From Byssochlamys sp. IMV 00236 (Eukaryota; Ascomycota; Eurotiomycetes; Eurotiales; Thermoascaceae), in assembly GCA_001931875.2 (NCBI GenBank), contig MSJH02000791.1, positions 1-33,532 of the forward strand: a stretch of 33,532 bases of DNA, in the 5' to 3' direction. The position numbers and the translations under genes were made by a program. Under the pieces are notes generated by a model. The model ran no database searches. It was not told the origin of the DNA and saw only the letters and a program-made list of their open reading frames with translations. Every line of letters starts with the position of its first letter. Positions within the stretch are counted from its first letter, which is position 1. Shown here piece after piece: positions 11,451-21,549 of this stretch.

Positions 11451-13520
11451 TATTTAGGTCCTTTAAGATAATTATAAATATTTAAGTATTTCTTTAAATA
11501 TAGGCAGAATAGGCGGCTAAGGAAATAAAGACTATATTTTTCTCTTCTAATCTTTTAGGTCTTAGGGGTAAGTATTAGAGTAAAGCCTTTAAAAGAATAT
11601 TATATAGGATAAGTATTTTAGTTAGCTTTAAGAGTATATTATAATTTTTTTAATAATAATTGTTATTAAAAATAATATTATAAATAATAAATTATAGATA
11701 TAGGTTATAATATTTTAATTAGAAAAGTCTTAAGATAATAAAATAATACACTAGTTAAATAATATAGAACTTAGTATCTTTCTTAAAATAGTCTTTAATT
11801 CTTATATTTATCTAGATATAGTATATAATCTTCTTATTCTCTAATTTTTTTATTAAATATATATAGGGTAATTAGGCTCTTTAGAGGAATAAGCTTTAAC
11901 TCTTAGTTTTTAGCCTATCCTTAATCTATAAATTCTTATTTTTTAGCTTTAATATTAAGCAGGGTATAAGTTAATAAACAGATCTTCTTTTTTTTTTAAT
12001 ATTATAAGTAGTATTATTAATTTTAATTATTATAGATATTTTTTAAGGTTAATTTTATAAATAGCAGTAGCAGAGATTTAAATAATATATAATTTTTAAG
12101 CCTAGCTATAATTTACTCTAGGCTTATTTTTTTTATTAAAGATTAGCTAAGGAATAAATTATATAAATCTAAGAACTAGATTACCTAGGGAGTTTAAGGA
12201 TAGAGTTTATATATAATTATAGTCTAAATCTTCTAGTAATTATTTAAGTATAAGTAGTCTTTAATATAATATTTTAGGGAGCTATAATAAAAATAGGCGC
12301 TAATTTTATAATATAATAGACTATACCTTCTTTTACTTAAGTATTTAGAAGTACTTAAATTTATTAAGTTATATAATTATATTAGGGCTGATTTACTCTT
12401 CTATATAAGGCTTCTCTAAGGCTAATTATTATATTTTATAGCTAGGGCAAAATTTAAAGCAGGTAAAAAGAACTAAGTATATTAAATAGGTTTTAAAATA
12501 GTAGTATAAGTCTTTATAATAAGGGGCTAGTTTATAATATACTAATAGTAATAATTCTTAAAGTCTTATAAAAATTTAATAAACTAATAATATTTATAAT
12601 TTAGGGGCTAATTATATAATAATATTCCTTAAAATTCTTAATTAATAGCTTGCTTAAGCAAGGTAAATAATATTTTTTTAAATATTTCTTCTTCTAATAT
12701 TAGGTATTAGAACTTAATAAAAAAGATTTTAAATTTTTTATTAATCTAATAGAGGTTAAATAATTTATTATATATATTATTTATATAATTAGGATTATTA
12801 AATATATATTTTAAAATATCTAGAATCTCTTAATAGTTATTAAAAATATAAGTCTTATCTTTAATATATAGTAATATTTAGGTATAGAATATATTTTTTA
12901 AGCAATTAATTATATAGGCTATATAGCTCTAAAGAATTAAAAATTAGTCTTAATTAATTATTATCTTTCCTTAGATCTAAATTATAAAGTGCTAAAGATC
13001 TTTTTAATTACCTTTAAACTTATCTAAATTAGAGAATTTCTCTAAAAATTTAGGGGCGAAAGAAAATATAATAATAAATATCTTAAATACTCTTATTAAA
13101 GCAATTATAAATCTCTTAATATTAAGCTTAAGTTTAAATATAAATATAAATATATTTATAATAGGGATAGCTATATAATAAGCTTAATTATTCTTAAAAA
13201 TAGCTTAAATATATTATTATTCCTTTTTATTAAGCTATATCTTTTAATATTATTAGACAGCCTTAAGATTAGTATTTTTTTATTTAAGCCTTTATTATAT
13301 AGCTGTAAACTCTTATTAAAGTTCTTAGAATTTTATCTTAGTTTATTTAATATATTAATTAGCTTTATTTATAGATAACTTAGCCCTAGCAATATATTTA
13401 TATATTAGATAATAATAATTATATTATTTTAGCCTATAGCTAGCAGTAATATACTTAATAAACTCCCCTAGAATAATTAATAAAAATAGGGGAATTAGGG
13501 CAAGTATTATTAATAATATT
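11451..13520 (-). pseudogene. Gypsy G2 gag and protease-like region
   Basis: This 2 kb lies between the 5' LTR (right) and RT (left) of G2, so gag and protease are expected. Near 11600-11720 the translation resembles the end of a protease/RT linker. I could not recognise a zinc knuckle or the protease active site with confidence. Stops are frequent in all frames. The call is by position within a complete element. Confidence 0.5.
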
Positions 13521-13544
13521 AACTCCTAGATAAGAGCTATATAA

Positions 13545-13844
13545 TATTAAGATATAGGCTTAGGGAGTAGGTTAGAATAAATAGAATAAGGTAGTTAATA
13601 CTAGAATTAGCTATAAGATCTTTATCTAGCTAATTTAGACTAAAATAGGCTATTATAAGCAGGTTTAATAAATAAAATATAGCTTAAGAAGCTTAAATTC
13701 AGATTAAGCTATATGCTAAGGATATCTTTATAAGGTTATATAATTCCTTATATAATTTAGAAGAGTATAGACCTTGCTTTTCTAAATTAAGTAAATATTA
13801 GCTAGTGGGTTAGTTATCTTATTCCCTATACTAGCACCGTAATA
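13545..13844 (-). repeat. 5' LTR of gypsy G2
   Basis: A 300-bp intact LTR, the partner of the interrupted one at 7367-8106. On the plus strand it reads TATTAAGATATAGGC...CACCGTAATA and is followed by the target duplication ATTAT (13845-13849). The sequence just inside (left, ending at 13544) would be the primer-binding site on the minus strand, but RIP has obscured which tRNA it matches. Differences from the partner are mostly C/T or G/A. Confidence 0.9.
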
Positions 13845-13849
13845 ATTAT

Positions 13850-14062
13850 TATATATATCTTTATAAGGTTTTTAAGAAAATATAGGAACTAAATATTAAG
13901 CTTAATCTTAAGAAGTCTTTTATAGGATTTCTCTTTATATAGCTATTAAGTTACTATATTAATTTATTAAGAATAAGTACTATTAATAAGAAAATAAAGG
14001 CTATAATTAATATTTTATTTCTTTATATAGCTTAAGTCTTAGAGTTATATTTTAGCTTAATA
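13850..14062 (+). pseudogene. Gypsy G1 reverse transcriptase, C-terminal part
   Basis: Frame continues from 7366 when one ATTAT copy is removed: INNY followed by YIYLYKVFKK, then ELNIKLNLKKSF and GF, the normal thumb region of gypsy RT (H-x-x-H-V-x-x-V-F-x-x-L ... L-K-L-N-x-K-K-C/S-x-F). The exact frame restoration is strong evidence for the boundaries of both gypsy elements. Confidence 0.88.
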
Positions 14063-14760
14063 AAATAGTTTAGGCAGTATATCTCTTAATATACTAAGAT
14101 TATATAGCTGCTTTAAAATCAGAAAATAGTACTTCTTAATAGAGCCCTTATAAAAGGTAAAGTATAATAGAGTTTTATAAAGAACGCAATTTTAGCTATA
14201 TTTTTATAAGCTAAGATAAATACTTATAATATTATTTAAAAGTACTTTAATAATCTATTCTTTTTTATTTACTATAACTTAAAGCGCTAGCTTTATTTTA
14301 ATATTAATATTAGTATCTCTAGCTTTAATATTATATTATACTACCTTTATAATAATACTAAGGTTTAACTAAATAATTATTATCTCTCTATAGTTTATAA
14401 ACTTCCTAAAGCTATATTTAATTAATTAAAAATTTAGCTAATTATATTCTTCTTAAGGCAGCTTAATATAGCTAAAAAGAGATATTAGCTAATAGAAATA
14501 GAGGTAGTATATTTAGTATAAGTACTATATAAGATATATTATATTATTAAAACCTATTAAAAGCTATTAATTATTTTTATAAACTATAATATTATAATTA
14601 TAATTACTAAATAAATATTTCTCTAATTAATATTTATAAATTAAACTAATTTACGCCTTATCTTAATATTATAATATATATAGAGATTTAATCTTATACT
14701 TATATATAAGCTAAGATATAATAATATTATTGCAGACGCGCTATTATATCTTAAATTACT
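14063..14760 (+). pseudogene. Gypsy G1 RNase H
   Basis: Around 14280-14360 the frame reads LKR-stop-LYFNIN (expected D-x-D-A-S), followed by an F-x-x-x-LYYLYNN stretch. Then comes a region matching the L-S-R-x-L-N-x-A-E-R-x-Y-W-P-T-E-x-E motif with RIP changes. It ends at ADALLYLK near 14731-14755, matching the N-x-x-A-D-A-L-S-R-L boundary between RNase H and integrase; this short GCAGACGCG stretch is unusually well preserved. Confidence 0.82.
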
Positions 14761-15960
14761 CTTTATTAAGCTAAATATTCTTATATTAGAAGATATTAAA
14801 TATTATTTAGCTATTATATTTCTTAAGACTATATATACTAATAATATTAAGAATAAGCTATAATATAATATAATTCTTATTAAGTTATTAGAGAAGTTTA
14901 AAATTTAATTAGAGAATAGCTATAAAACTAATCTTTATTAATTTAAGGTTTTTACTATATTATAAGATAATATAAACTTTATATATCTTCCTTTTATAAT
15001 TTATAATAAACTCCTTTATATAATTAATATTAATAATATATAATATTTCTATATATTATAATTAGTCTTTAAAGATATTCTTAAAATAGCTTATAATAAT
15101 ATAAAATACTCTAGGTATTACTAGATAATTATTAATATTTATAACTTTATAATTTATAGACTTATAAAGTAAATTAAAATATATATTAAATATTGCTATT
15201 TATACTAGATAAACTAAATATATTATTATATACTTTATAGCAGCTATTAGCCTATTCTTATATTAAATATTCTTTTTTATATAATTACTATAGACTTTAT
15301 TATAGGATTACTAGATATAAGGCTATATAACTAAATCTTAACTATTACTTATAAATTTATAAAGTAAGTTATATTTATATTAGAATAAGATATATAGACA
15401 GTTAAAGACTAGGCGTTAATATTACTTAAATAACTCTAGATTAGTAATTAAGGTATTTTATTAATAATTCTATTAAATCGCGATTTAAAGTTTCTATTAA
15501 ATCTATAGAAAGGCCTATTTAAATATCTTAATATTAAGTTACTCTATTTAATAGTATATTACCTATAAACTAATAAATAGTTAGAGTAAATTAATTAGAT
15601 AATTAAAATTATCCTATAATACTATTTAATTGCTTTAGAAGATATTATAGCTTAGCCTAAGATTTTACTATTAATATAACTAATATTAAATTTTAGCCTA
15701 TTATTTATTATAATAAGATTCTTATATAACTTAATATATAGTATTAAATTAAGTAATATTATAAACCTTTATAATAGGGAAATTTAAGACTTTACCTTAT
15801 AACTTAATATATGCGAAGTACTTTACTTAATTATTATAGATATTAAATATATATATAATAAGAATTACTAGCTAATCTATTTTACTCCTAGTAATAAGAT
15901 TTTGCTAAAGTTATATTATAAATATAATATCTTTAATATAACTATTTTTAGCAGGAAATT
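14761..15960 (+). pseudogene. Gypsy G1 integrase
   Basis: The zinc-binding end is visible as KYCYLY (expected K-H-C-x-x-C) near 15195. The core starts with DFIIGLLDIR near 15293. A second acidic region reads NRDLKF (expected D-R-D-P-K-F) at about 15475-15495. The YYLQTNKQLEQIN-like stretch near 15550-15600 matches Y-H-P-Q-T-D-G-Q-x-E-R-x-N with several Gln codons now TAA/TAG. This is the standard DDE integrase of chromodomain gypsy elements. First Asp and the Glu position remain readable, while the second core Asp reads Asn. Confidence 0.9.
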
Positions 15961-16167
15961 ATTAGTATAATATATAGGACTACTTATAGTTAAGCGCAGA
16001 ATTAAATATCTTATATACTAGCTGAATATCTTAGCTTATTAAAAATATTATAATATTTTCTTTATTACTTATTTAAAGCTATATTATATAAATAATCTCT
16101 TTAAATATCTTATACCCTTTAATAATATTCTGCCGCTATATATTAATATAGATAATATTAATATTAG

Positions 16168-16335
16168 TTATTATAAGATTAAGATATTATTTAATTATTA
16201 TATCTAGTAAGTTTAAGATAAGATTATTATTAAATATTTAGTTTATTAAAAGGGATATAATACTTATTATAATATATAGTATTATCTTAAGAATTTAGCT
16301 AATACTTAAGAATTTATCTAGAAGTATAATTAGTA
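16168..16335 (+). pseudogene. Gypsy G1 chromodomain
   Basis: After the integrase the frame reads YKI-KILFNYYI...KYLVY-stop-KGYNTYYNI-stop-YYLKNLANT-stop-EFI. It matches a chromodomain: Y-x-V-E-x-I ... Y-L-V-x-W-K-G-Y ... T-W-x-x-x-x-x-L-x-N-A-x-E-L-I. Both Trp codons of the aromatic cage and core are stops. This classes G1 as a chromovirus. Confidence 0.82.
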
Positions 16336-16518
16336 TCTTAGACTATTAGCTAAATTATAGAAGTATAGGTAATTCTATAAATAATATTAGTTCTTGTAAA
16401 TTAGGCGCAAGAGGAGATAAATTATAGAAATATTTAACTATATCTTATACTATATCTATATATATATTTCTATACTCTATTATTGAGGATAATAATATTT
16501 TTCTTAAAGAGAGTATAT

Positions 16519-16682
16519 TAACATAGATATAAGTATATAATACTACCTTAGCGTCGCTTACCTACTACCTTAGTAAAGTATAAAGGTGCGAGATATAGAA
16601 GCCTTAAGTAATAATTAGCTATATAGTTACTTCCTTATATAGCTAATAGAAGGATAACTTCTTTATTCTTTATACTATAATA
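16519..16682 (+). repeat. 3' LTR of gypsy G1
   Basis: 164-bp partner of 2657-2820. It is preceded by a purine-rich AAAGAGAG stretch (about 16506-16513), likely the polypurine tract, and followed by the target duplication GTATA (16683-16687), after which copia X resumes. It retains a little more GC (GCGTCGC, GTGCGAG) than the left LTR. Confidence 0.9.
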
Positions 16683-16687
16683 GTATA

Positions 16688-18906
16688 GCTCTTATTTCTT
16701 TCTTAATAATTTAATATATTTATTTTATAGCTTTATTTTATATTAATATATATAGAACTATTAGTTTATAATAAATACTAAATTATTTTCTTTAAGTCTT
16801 AAAAAGATTTTTAAGTTTTAATATATTATTTAATTATATATTAAAAATTTAAAGACTTATTATTATCTTAATCTCTTTTTTTTATTTATTTAAAATAAAG
16901 GTAGTATTAGATTTAGCTTTTATTAAAAATATTTATATTTTTATTAAAAATATTTATATTTTTCTTAAAAAGTTATTTATAACTATTAAGAAATAAATAT
17001 ATTTATTCTTAGATTTTAATATTTAACTATATATATTTATATAAATAAGTTTAAGAATATTAGCCTTTCTTATATTAATAATACTCTTTTTATTCTTAAT
17101 ATTAGCTATAGTATATATTATATATTAATAGTTTATTATTATTTATAGGTTTCTTTAATATAATTAAGTTATATAAGTTTTTAACTTTTTTAAGTTTAAA
17201 ATAGCTAATTCTCCTATATTATAATTAATATTTTTTCTTTTCTTTAATTTTATTTTAAAAAAATTCTTTCTCTTAGTTTATAATTATAATATTAAAGGTA
17301 TTTTTAATAAGTAATAGTATAATAAGTATATATTATAACTTAAGCATTTAGTCTAAAAAAACTCTTTTAATAATATAAACTCTATATTTAATAATACCTT
17401 AAATTATAATTTTATCTAACTTATTTAATATAGATATTATTCTTTTATTAAAGTATTTATATATATTTAATTATTAATAAAATATCTTAGTTAATAAGAG
17501 ATTTATTCTAAGGTTTAGTATAAGTAATATATTTTTTAAATTTAATACTTTCTTATTTTTATCTTTTAAAATAGCTATTCTTATATATTTTAAATATAGG
17601 ATTTCTCTGCTTATATAAATATATCTTTATTAAATTTAAATTAGTAATCTTTTAAAGTAATAGTTTTTATTAATTATATATAAACTAGTATTATTATTTA
17701 TATATTATTAAGATAAATTCTTACTAGTAATATCTTTTAAAAAATAAGTAATTTTATATAAGACTTAGTCATTAAAAATAACTAAAGTTAAGGATTTTAA
17801 TTAAGATTAGTTTTTTTTAAAATTTAAGATTTCTTCTGCTTTATATATTCTATACTTTTTATTTTTTAATCTTTTATTTTTTAAAGATTAAATCTTTTTA
17901 TAGAGTTTAGTAATTAAATTTATTATTTTTTTATTCTAAATAATAAGACTATTAAATATTTATTTAAGAAATTCTTTTCTTTATTTTTAATTATCTTTTA
18001 TATTTTTCTAAATAATAAATAAGAATAAGTAGTCTTTAATATAATAATCCTTCTTATAGATATAGTATTTAATTAGAGTTTATTTATTTTTAGTAAAGAA
18101 TATAATAATTAGCTTTATTTAAAGTTAAGCTTTTACCTCCTTTAAATTACTTAAGATTTTATCTATATTTAGGCTTATTTATATATTAATTATTATTCTA
18201 GTAATAATATATTCTTTAAATAAGATTAAGAGTAATTATTAAATCTTAGCTTTAGGTTTAATTAAAAAAGATATATTCTTATTATATATTTTAATTTTCT
18301 TTTTTATTAAGTCTAATTATCTCTAAATATTTAAAATTATCTATCTAGAGATTATTTAAAATTATATATATTATTAAATAAGCTAATATTTCTAGGTAAA
18401 AAAAGATTATTTATATTTTATTTATAATTCTTTTTATAGATTTTCTATACTAGATAAATTTATAAAGTTCTCTTAATTACTATTTAAGAGATATTTAATA
18501 ATCTAATATTATATAATTATATTAGTTTTTCTAAATATTTTCTTATCTTAGCTTTTTTTTTAAATAATTTAATAGTATTCTAGTAATTTTTATTAAAAAG
18601 CTACTTTTTTATATATAAGAATTATATCTTATAGTTCTTTTTTAAGAGAATAAAAACTAGTTTTCTCTTCTTACTATTTTTATTTTTTATTAAGAATATA
18701 ATAATAATAGATTAATTCTCTAACCTTTAATAAGATTTAATTCTTATTAGATTTAATATTTAATATAATACTAGAGCAGTTTTATTATAAGTTCTTTTAT
18801 ATAAGAATAGCTTATTATTACTAGTTTAAACTTAAATATTTAAGATAGAATAGTTTTTATTATATAACTATTTCTCTTAAGTTATTATAAACTTAAGCTT
18901 ATAACT
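16688..18906 (-). pseudogene. Copia X, proximal part: integrase core, protease, gag
   Basis: On the minus strand this continues X from 2656 and runs back to the 5' LTR at 18907-19179. It aligns along its length with copia W (29980 to about 32170) and with copia Y (21550-23484). It covers, right to left, primer-binding site, gag, a zinc-knuckle-like motif (seen on the minus strand near 18035-18075), protease and the first part of integrase. Compared with Y it lacks a ~60-bp segment present near 21765-21830. All frames are broken. Confidence 0.8.
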
Positions 18907-19179
18907 AATTAAAAAAAATAAGTTTAAATAAAATTCTCTAAACTAATTTAATAATTTAAAGAGTTAATAATACTTAAGAAGAAAAAGTATTAGCATATAT
19001 AGTAAATATAAAATATATATATATTCTTATTTAGAGTAATAGATTTTTATATAAAGCTTAAGAAATAATTTCTTTAAGCTATTTAATTTTATTAAAATAA
19101 AATTATTCTTAAAAATTTCCTCTAAGTAAAATCTTTATTATACTAAAACTTATTAGTTTTAACTGCTATTTTTATAATA
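18907..19179 (-). repeat. Inverted LTR (5' LTR of copia X)
   Basis: 273-bp LTR in inverted orientation; the outer end reads TTTATAATA (complement of TATTATAAA) at 19171-19179. To its left, GCTTATAACT (18897-18906) is the complement of a TAGTTATAAGC-like primer-binding site, originally probably beginning TGG. To its right the sequence switches directly to plus-strand copia linker (19180 on). No second X LTR was found. Confidence 0.85.
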
Positions 19180-19880
19180 AGATTAATTAATAACTTAGTC
19201 TATTACCTTAAGTATATATATATTTTTAAATAAAAAGAAGAATTATATTAATAATTAAGAGAAAAATTATAAAGAAGTTTTAGTTTTTCCTTAAAAGAGA
19301 AAAAAAGTATTTTATTAAAAAGAAATTAAAATATTTTATTATAGTAAAATTATAGAATAAGAGAAAATATTTAATTATTCTTATTTTAATAATTTAAATA
19401 ATTATAAGAATTTATAGATAAATCTCTTATCTCTACTAAGTAAGTTATATCTTATATAGAAATCTCCTATATAGTAAAGTATAAAAGAGAAAAGATTAAA
19501 TTATTAAATAATAAATAAGATATTTAAAAAGTTATATTAAATAATACTTATATTAAATCTCTTATCTCTAGGTATTAATATAGACTAGGAGAAGTATATA
19601 AAATAAATATTAAATACTATAATAGTAGTATATATAGTAAAGAAATATATTTTAATTTTAAACTTATATTATATTATAATTAATAATTCTACTTAAAGTA
19701 AACTATAATAAAATATATTTAAAGCTAAAATAAATATATTTTAAGTAAATAGAATTTTTAAAATAATTATACTATTATTAAGAGCTAATATTATAATTAG
19801 CTATTAAATATTAACTATAAAGTATAACTTAAATAGTTCTCTTTAAAAGCTTAAAATATATCTTATTATTTAAAAGTTTA
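19180..19880 (+). pseudogene. Copia Z integrase-RT linker
   Basis: Plus-strand copia sequence matching W from about 32617 to 33014 and, inverted, Y (182-800) and X (1857-2210). It holds Lys-rich, low-complexity translation typical of the variable linker between copia integrase and reverse transcriptase. The sites corresponding to MITE insertions in W (19577-19585) and Y (19783-19791) are uninterrupted here. No catalytic motif is expected or seen. Confidence 0.7.
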
Positions 19881-20640
19881 TTTAAAAATATAGTATTAAT
19901 TTTAAGTATACTTTTATTTTTATTTTATAATATAATATATTATAAATATTTCTAGCTATTATTATAATAAAGGATTATAAGTACTATATTATAAATATTA
20001 ATAATATCTTTATAGAGTTAATATTAAAGAAGAAGATTTATATAATACTTTTACTAAGAATAAATATATTATTAAAAATAGTATTAAAAGTTTTTTAATC
20101 TTTATATAATTTAAAGTAAGCTATAAGAGATTAAAATTAAATCTATATAAAAATATTTAAAAAAATAGGTTTTATATAGATTAATATTAATCTATACTTA
20201 TTATAGTATTTAAAGAAAGAGATCTTATTTTTAATATATATTAATAATATTTTAATTAATATAAAGTAAATAGAGAATATTTACTAGTTTAAATAAGAGT
20301 TTAAATTAATATATAAGATAAAGAATCTAGGAGAAGTAAAAAAGATTCTTAATATTTAAGTTATTTAAAATAAGAAAGACTAAATATTAATAATAGATTA
20401 ATCTTATTATATTAAAAAACTCTTATTATAATATAAAATAAATAAGGAGAAAATATATTTAGTTAATATCTTATTAAATAAATATAATTCTTTAAAACTA
20501 TTTAGCCCTTAAAATAATAAAATAAATTAAAAAAAGTATTAGAGAATTATTAATAGCTTAATCTATTTAATAATTTTAATAAAATTAGATATTATATCTA
20601 TAATAAGTAGATTAAGTTAATATTTATTAAATCTATTTAA
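19881..20640 (+). pseudogene. Copia Z reverse transcriptase
   Basis: Ignoring stops, a clear Ty1/copia RT. There is an acidic region equivalent to A-F-L-x-G-x-L-x-E-E-I-Y-M near 20000-20050. A LYNLK-stop-A-I-R-D-stop stretch near 20107-20140 matches L-Y-G-L-K-Q-x-x-R-x-W. The catalytic motif IYINNILI (YINN at 20237-20248) stands for Y-V-D-D. KIKNLGEVKKILNI-stop-V near 20310-20350 matches the M-K-D-L-G-x-x-x-x-x-L-G-I-x-V block. D-to-N and W/Q-to-stop changes are RIP-type. The RT would synthesise element cDNA; this copy is dead. Confidence 0.92.
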
Positions 20641-21275
20641 AAAGTATTTTAAAATATTAAAATCTCTTATAAGATATTTATAATTAATTATATACCTTAG
20701 TCTTAAGTTTAATATAAACTAAGACTAATAATTTATTAAATACTTAAATTTAAATTATATAATAAATAAGATTAATTAGATATTAATTTTAAAGAATATT
20801 TTTATTTTAGCTAGTAGTTTAATAAATTAATTAAATAAAAAATAAAAGTCTATTATAACTTTAACTATAAAGGCTAAATATATAGCTATATATTAAGCTA
20901 TAAAGTAATCTTAATAATTAGCCCTTTTTTTAAGAGATATAAGATATAAATACTATATTAATTTAAATAAATTTAAGCTAATAATAAGAGAAGAGTAAGC
21001 TTTTATTATTAGTTTTCTAATTAAAGTTTATAAAAATAACTAAATATTATTATTACTAATTAAAAATACCTATATCTATAAGAGGTTAAAGTATATTAAT
21101 ATTATATATTATTATATATATAACTTATACTAAAGAAATAGAATTAATATTAAGTTTATTAAAATATAAAATATAATAGTAAATAGTTTTATTAAACTAC
21201 TAATAAAAGTAAACTTCTTAAGATTTTTAAATTAACTAGAATTAACTAATTTAGTAAATCTAGATTAAGAAAAAA
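20641..21275 (+). pseudogene. Copia Z RNase H
   Basis: The frame shows IRYL (R-Y-L-x-G-T), then ITLTIKAKYIAIY (T-L-S-S-T-E-A-E-Y-x-A) near 20850-20900, and KYINIIYYYI near 21090-21120 (K-H-I-x-x-x-Y-H-Y-x-R). These are the standard copia RNase H blocks. A purine-rich stretch GATTAAGAAAAAA immediately before 21276 fits the polypurine tract. Stops replace Gln and Trp codons. Confidence 0.9.
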
Positions 21276-21549
21276 TATTATAAAATAGCAGTTAAGACTA
21301 GTAGGTTTTAGTATAATAAAGATTTTATTTTGAAAAAATTTTTAAGAATAATTTTACTTTAATAAAATTAAGTAGTTTAAAGAAATTACTTCTTAAGCTT
21401 TATTTAAAATCTATTATTTTAACTAAGAATATATAAATACATTTTATATTTACTATATAAGCTAATATTCTTTCTCTCTAAGTATTATTAGCCCTTTTAA
21501 GCTAGTATAATAGTCTAGGGAATTTTATCTAAACTTATTCTTTTTAACT
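21276..21549 (+). repeat. 3' LTR of copia Z
   Basis: 274-bp partner of 1578-1851, same length and orientation, preceded by the polypurine tract and followed by the target duplication ATAAA (21550-21554). It keeps TTTTGAAAAAA where other copies have TTTAAG, a small RIP-free remnant. Confidence 0.9.

Larger units (their letters stand above)
7367..13844 (-). mobile_element. Gypsy G2: complete chromodomain-type Ty3/gypsy element, RIP-mutated
   Basis: It is bounded by 300-bp LTRs and by ATTAT on both sides (7362-7366, 13845-13849), inserted in gypsy G1's RT in the opposite orientation. Its own length is about 6.0 kb without the TIR element. On the minus strand the order from right to left is 5' LTR, gag-like region, RT, RNase H, integrase, chromodomain, polypurine tract, 3' LTR. 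No frame is open. It is younger than G1, which it splits, and older than the TIR element in its LTR. Confidence 0.92.
2657..16682 (+). mobile_element. Gypsy G1: chromodomain-type Ty3/gypsy retrotransposon (nested host of G2)
   Basis: Flanked by GTATA duplications and 164-bp LTRs, it is about 7.5 kb once inner gypsy G2 and one ATTAT duplication (6483 bp) are removed. The order is LTR, leader and gag-like region, protease-like region, RT (split by G2), RNase H, integrase, chromodomain, polypurine stretch, LTR. In this class the chromodomain directs integration to methylated-histone chromatin. The reading frame across the G2 insertion joins exactly when one ATTAT copy is removed, which confirms both the insertion and the RT assignment. 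It is inserted in copia X, opposite to X's reading direction. Confidence 0.9.
1578..21549 (+). mobile_element. Copia Z: nested, chimeric Ty1/copia retrotransposon
   Basis: Z is bounded by two same-orientation 274-bp LTRs and flanked by the duplication ATAAA, inside the integrase region of copia Y. Without gypsy G1 and one copy of its 5-bp duplication (14031 bp), Z is about 5.9 kb. Only the 3' half (19180-21275: linker, RT, RNase H) is in the expected plus orientation. The 5' half is replaced by an inverted copia segment X (1857-2656 and 16688-19179) that brings its own inverted LTR. About 360 bp of the integrase-RT linker are therefore present twice, once in each orientation. All coding parts are heavily RIP-mutated, so Z cannot be autonomous. 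Confidence 0.8.

Noticed and set aside
14700..14780. A conserved host coding exon suggested by the GCAGACGCG remnant
   Set aside because: It is the A-D-A-L boundary of the gypsy G1 RNase H and fits the frame on both sides.
18600..19180. Taking the inverted LTR at 18907-19179 as a solo LTR
   Set aside because: It is continuous on its left with the primer-binding site and gag of a minus-strand copia, so it is the 5' LTR of segment X.
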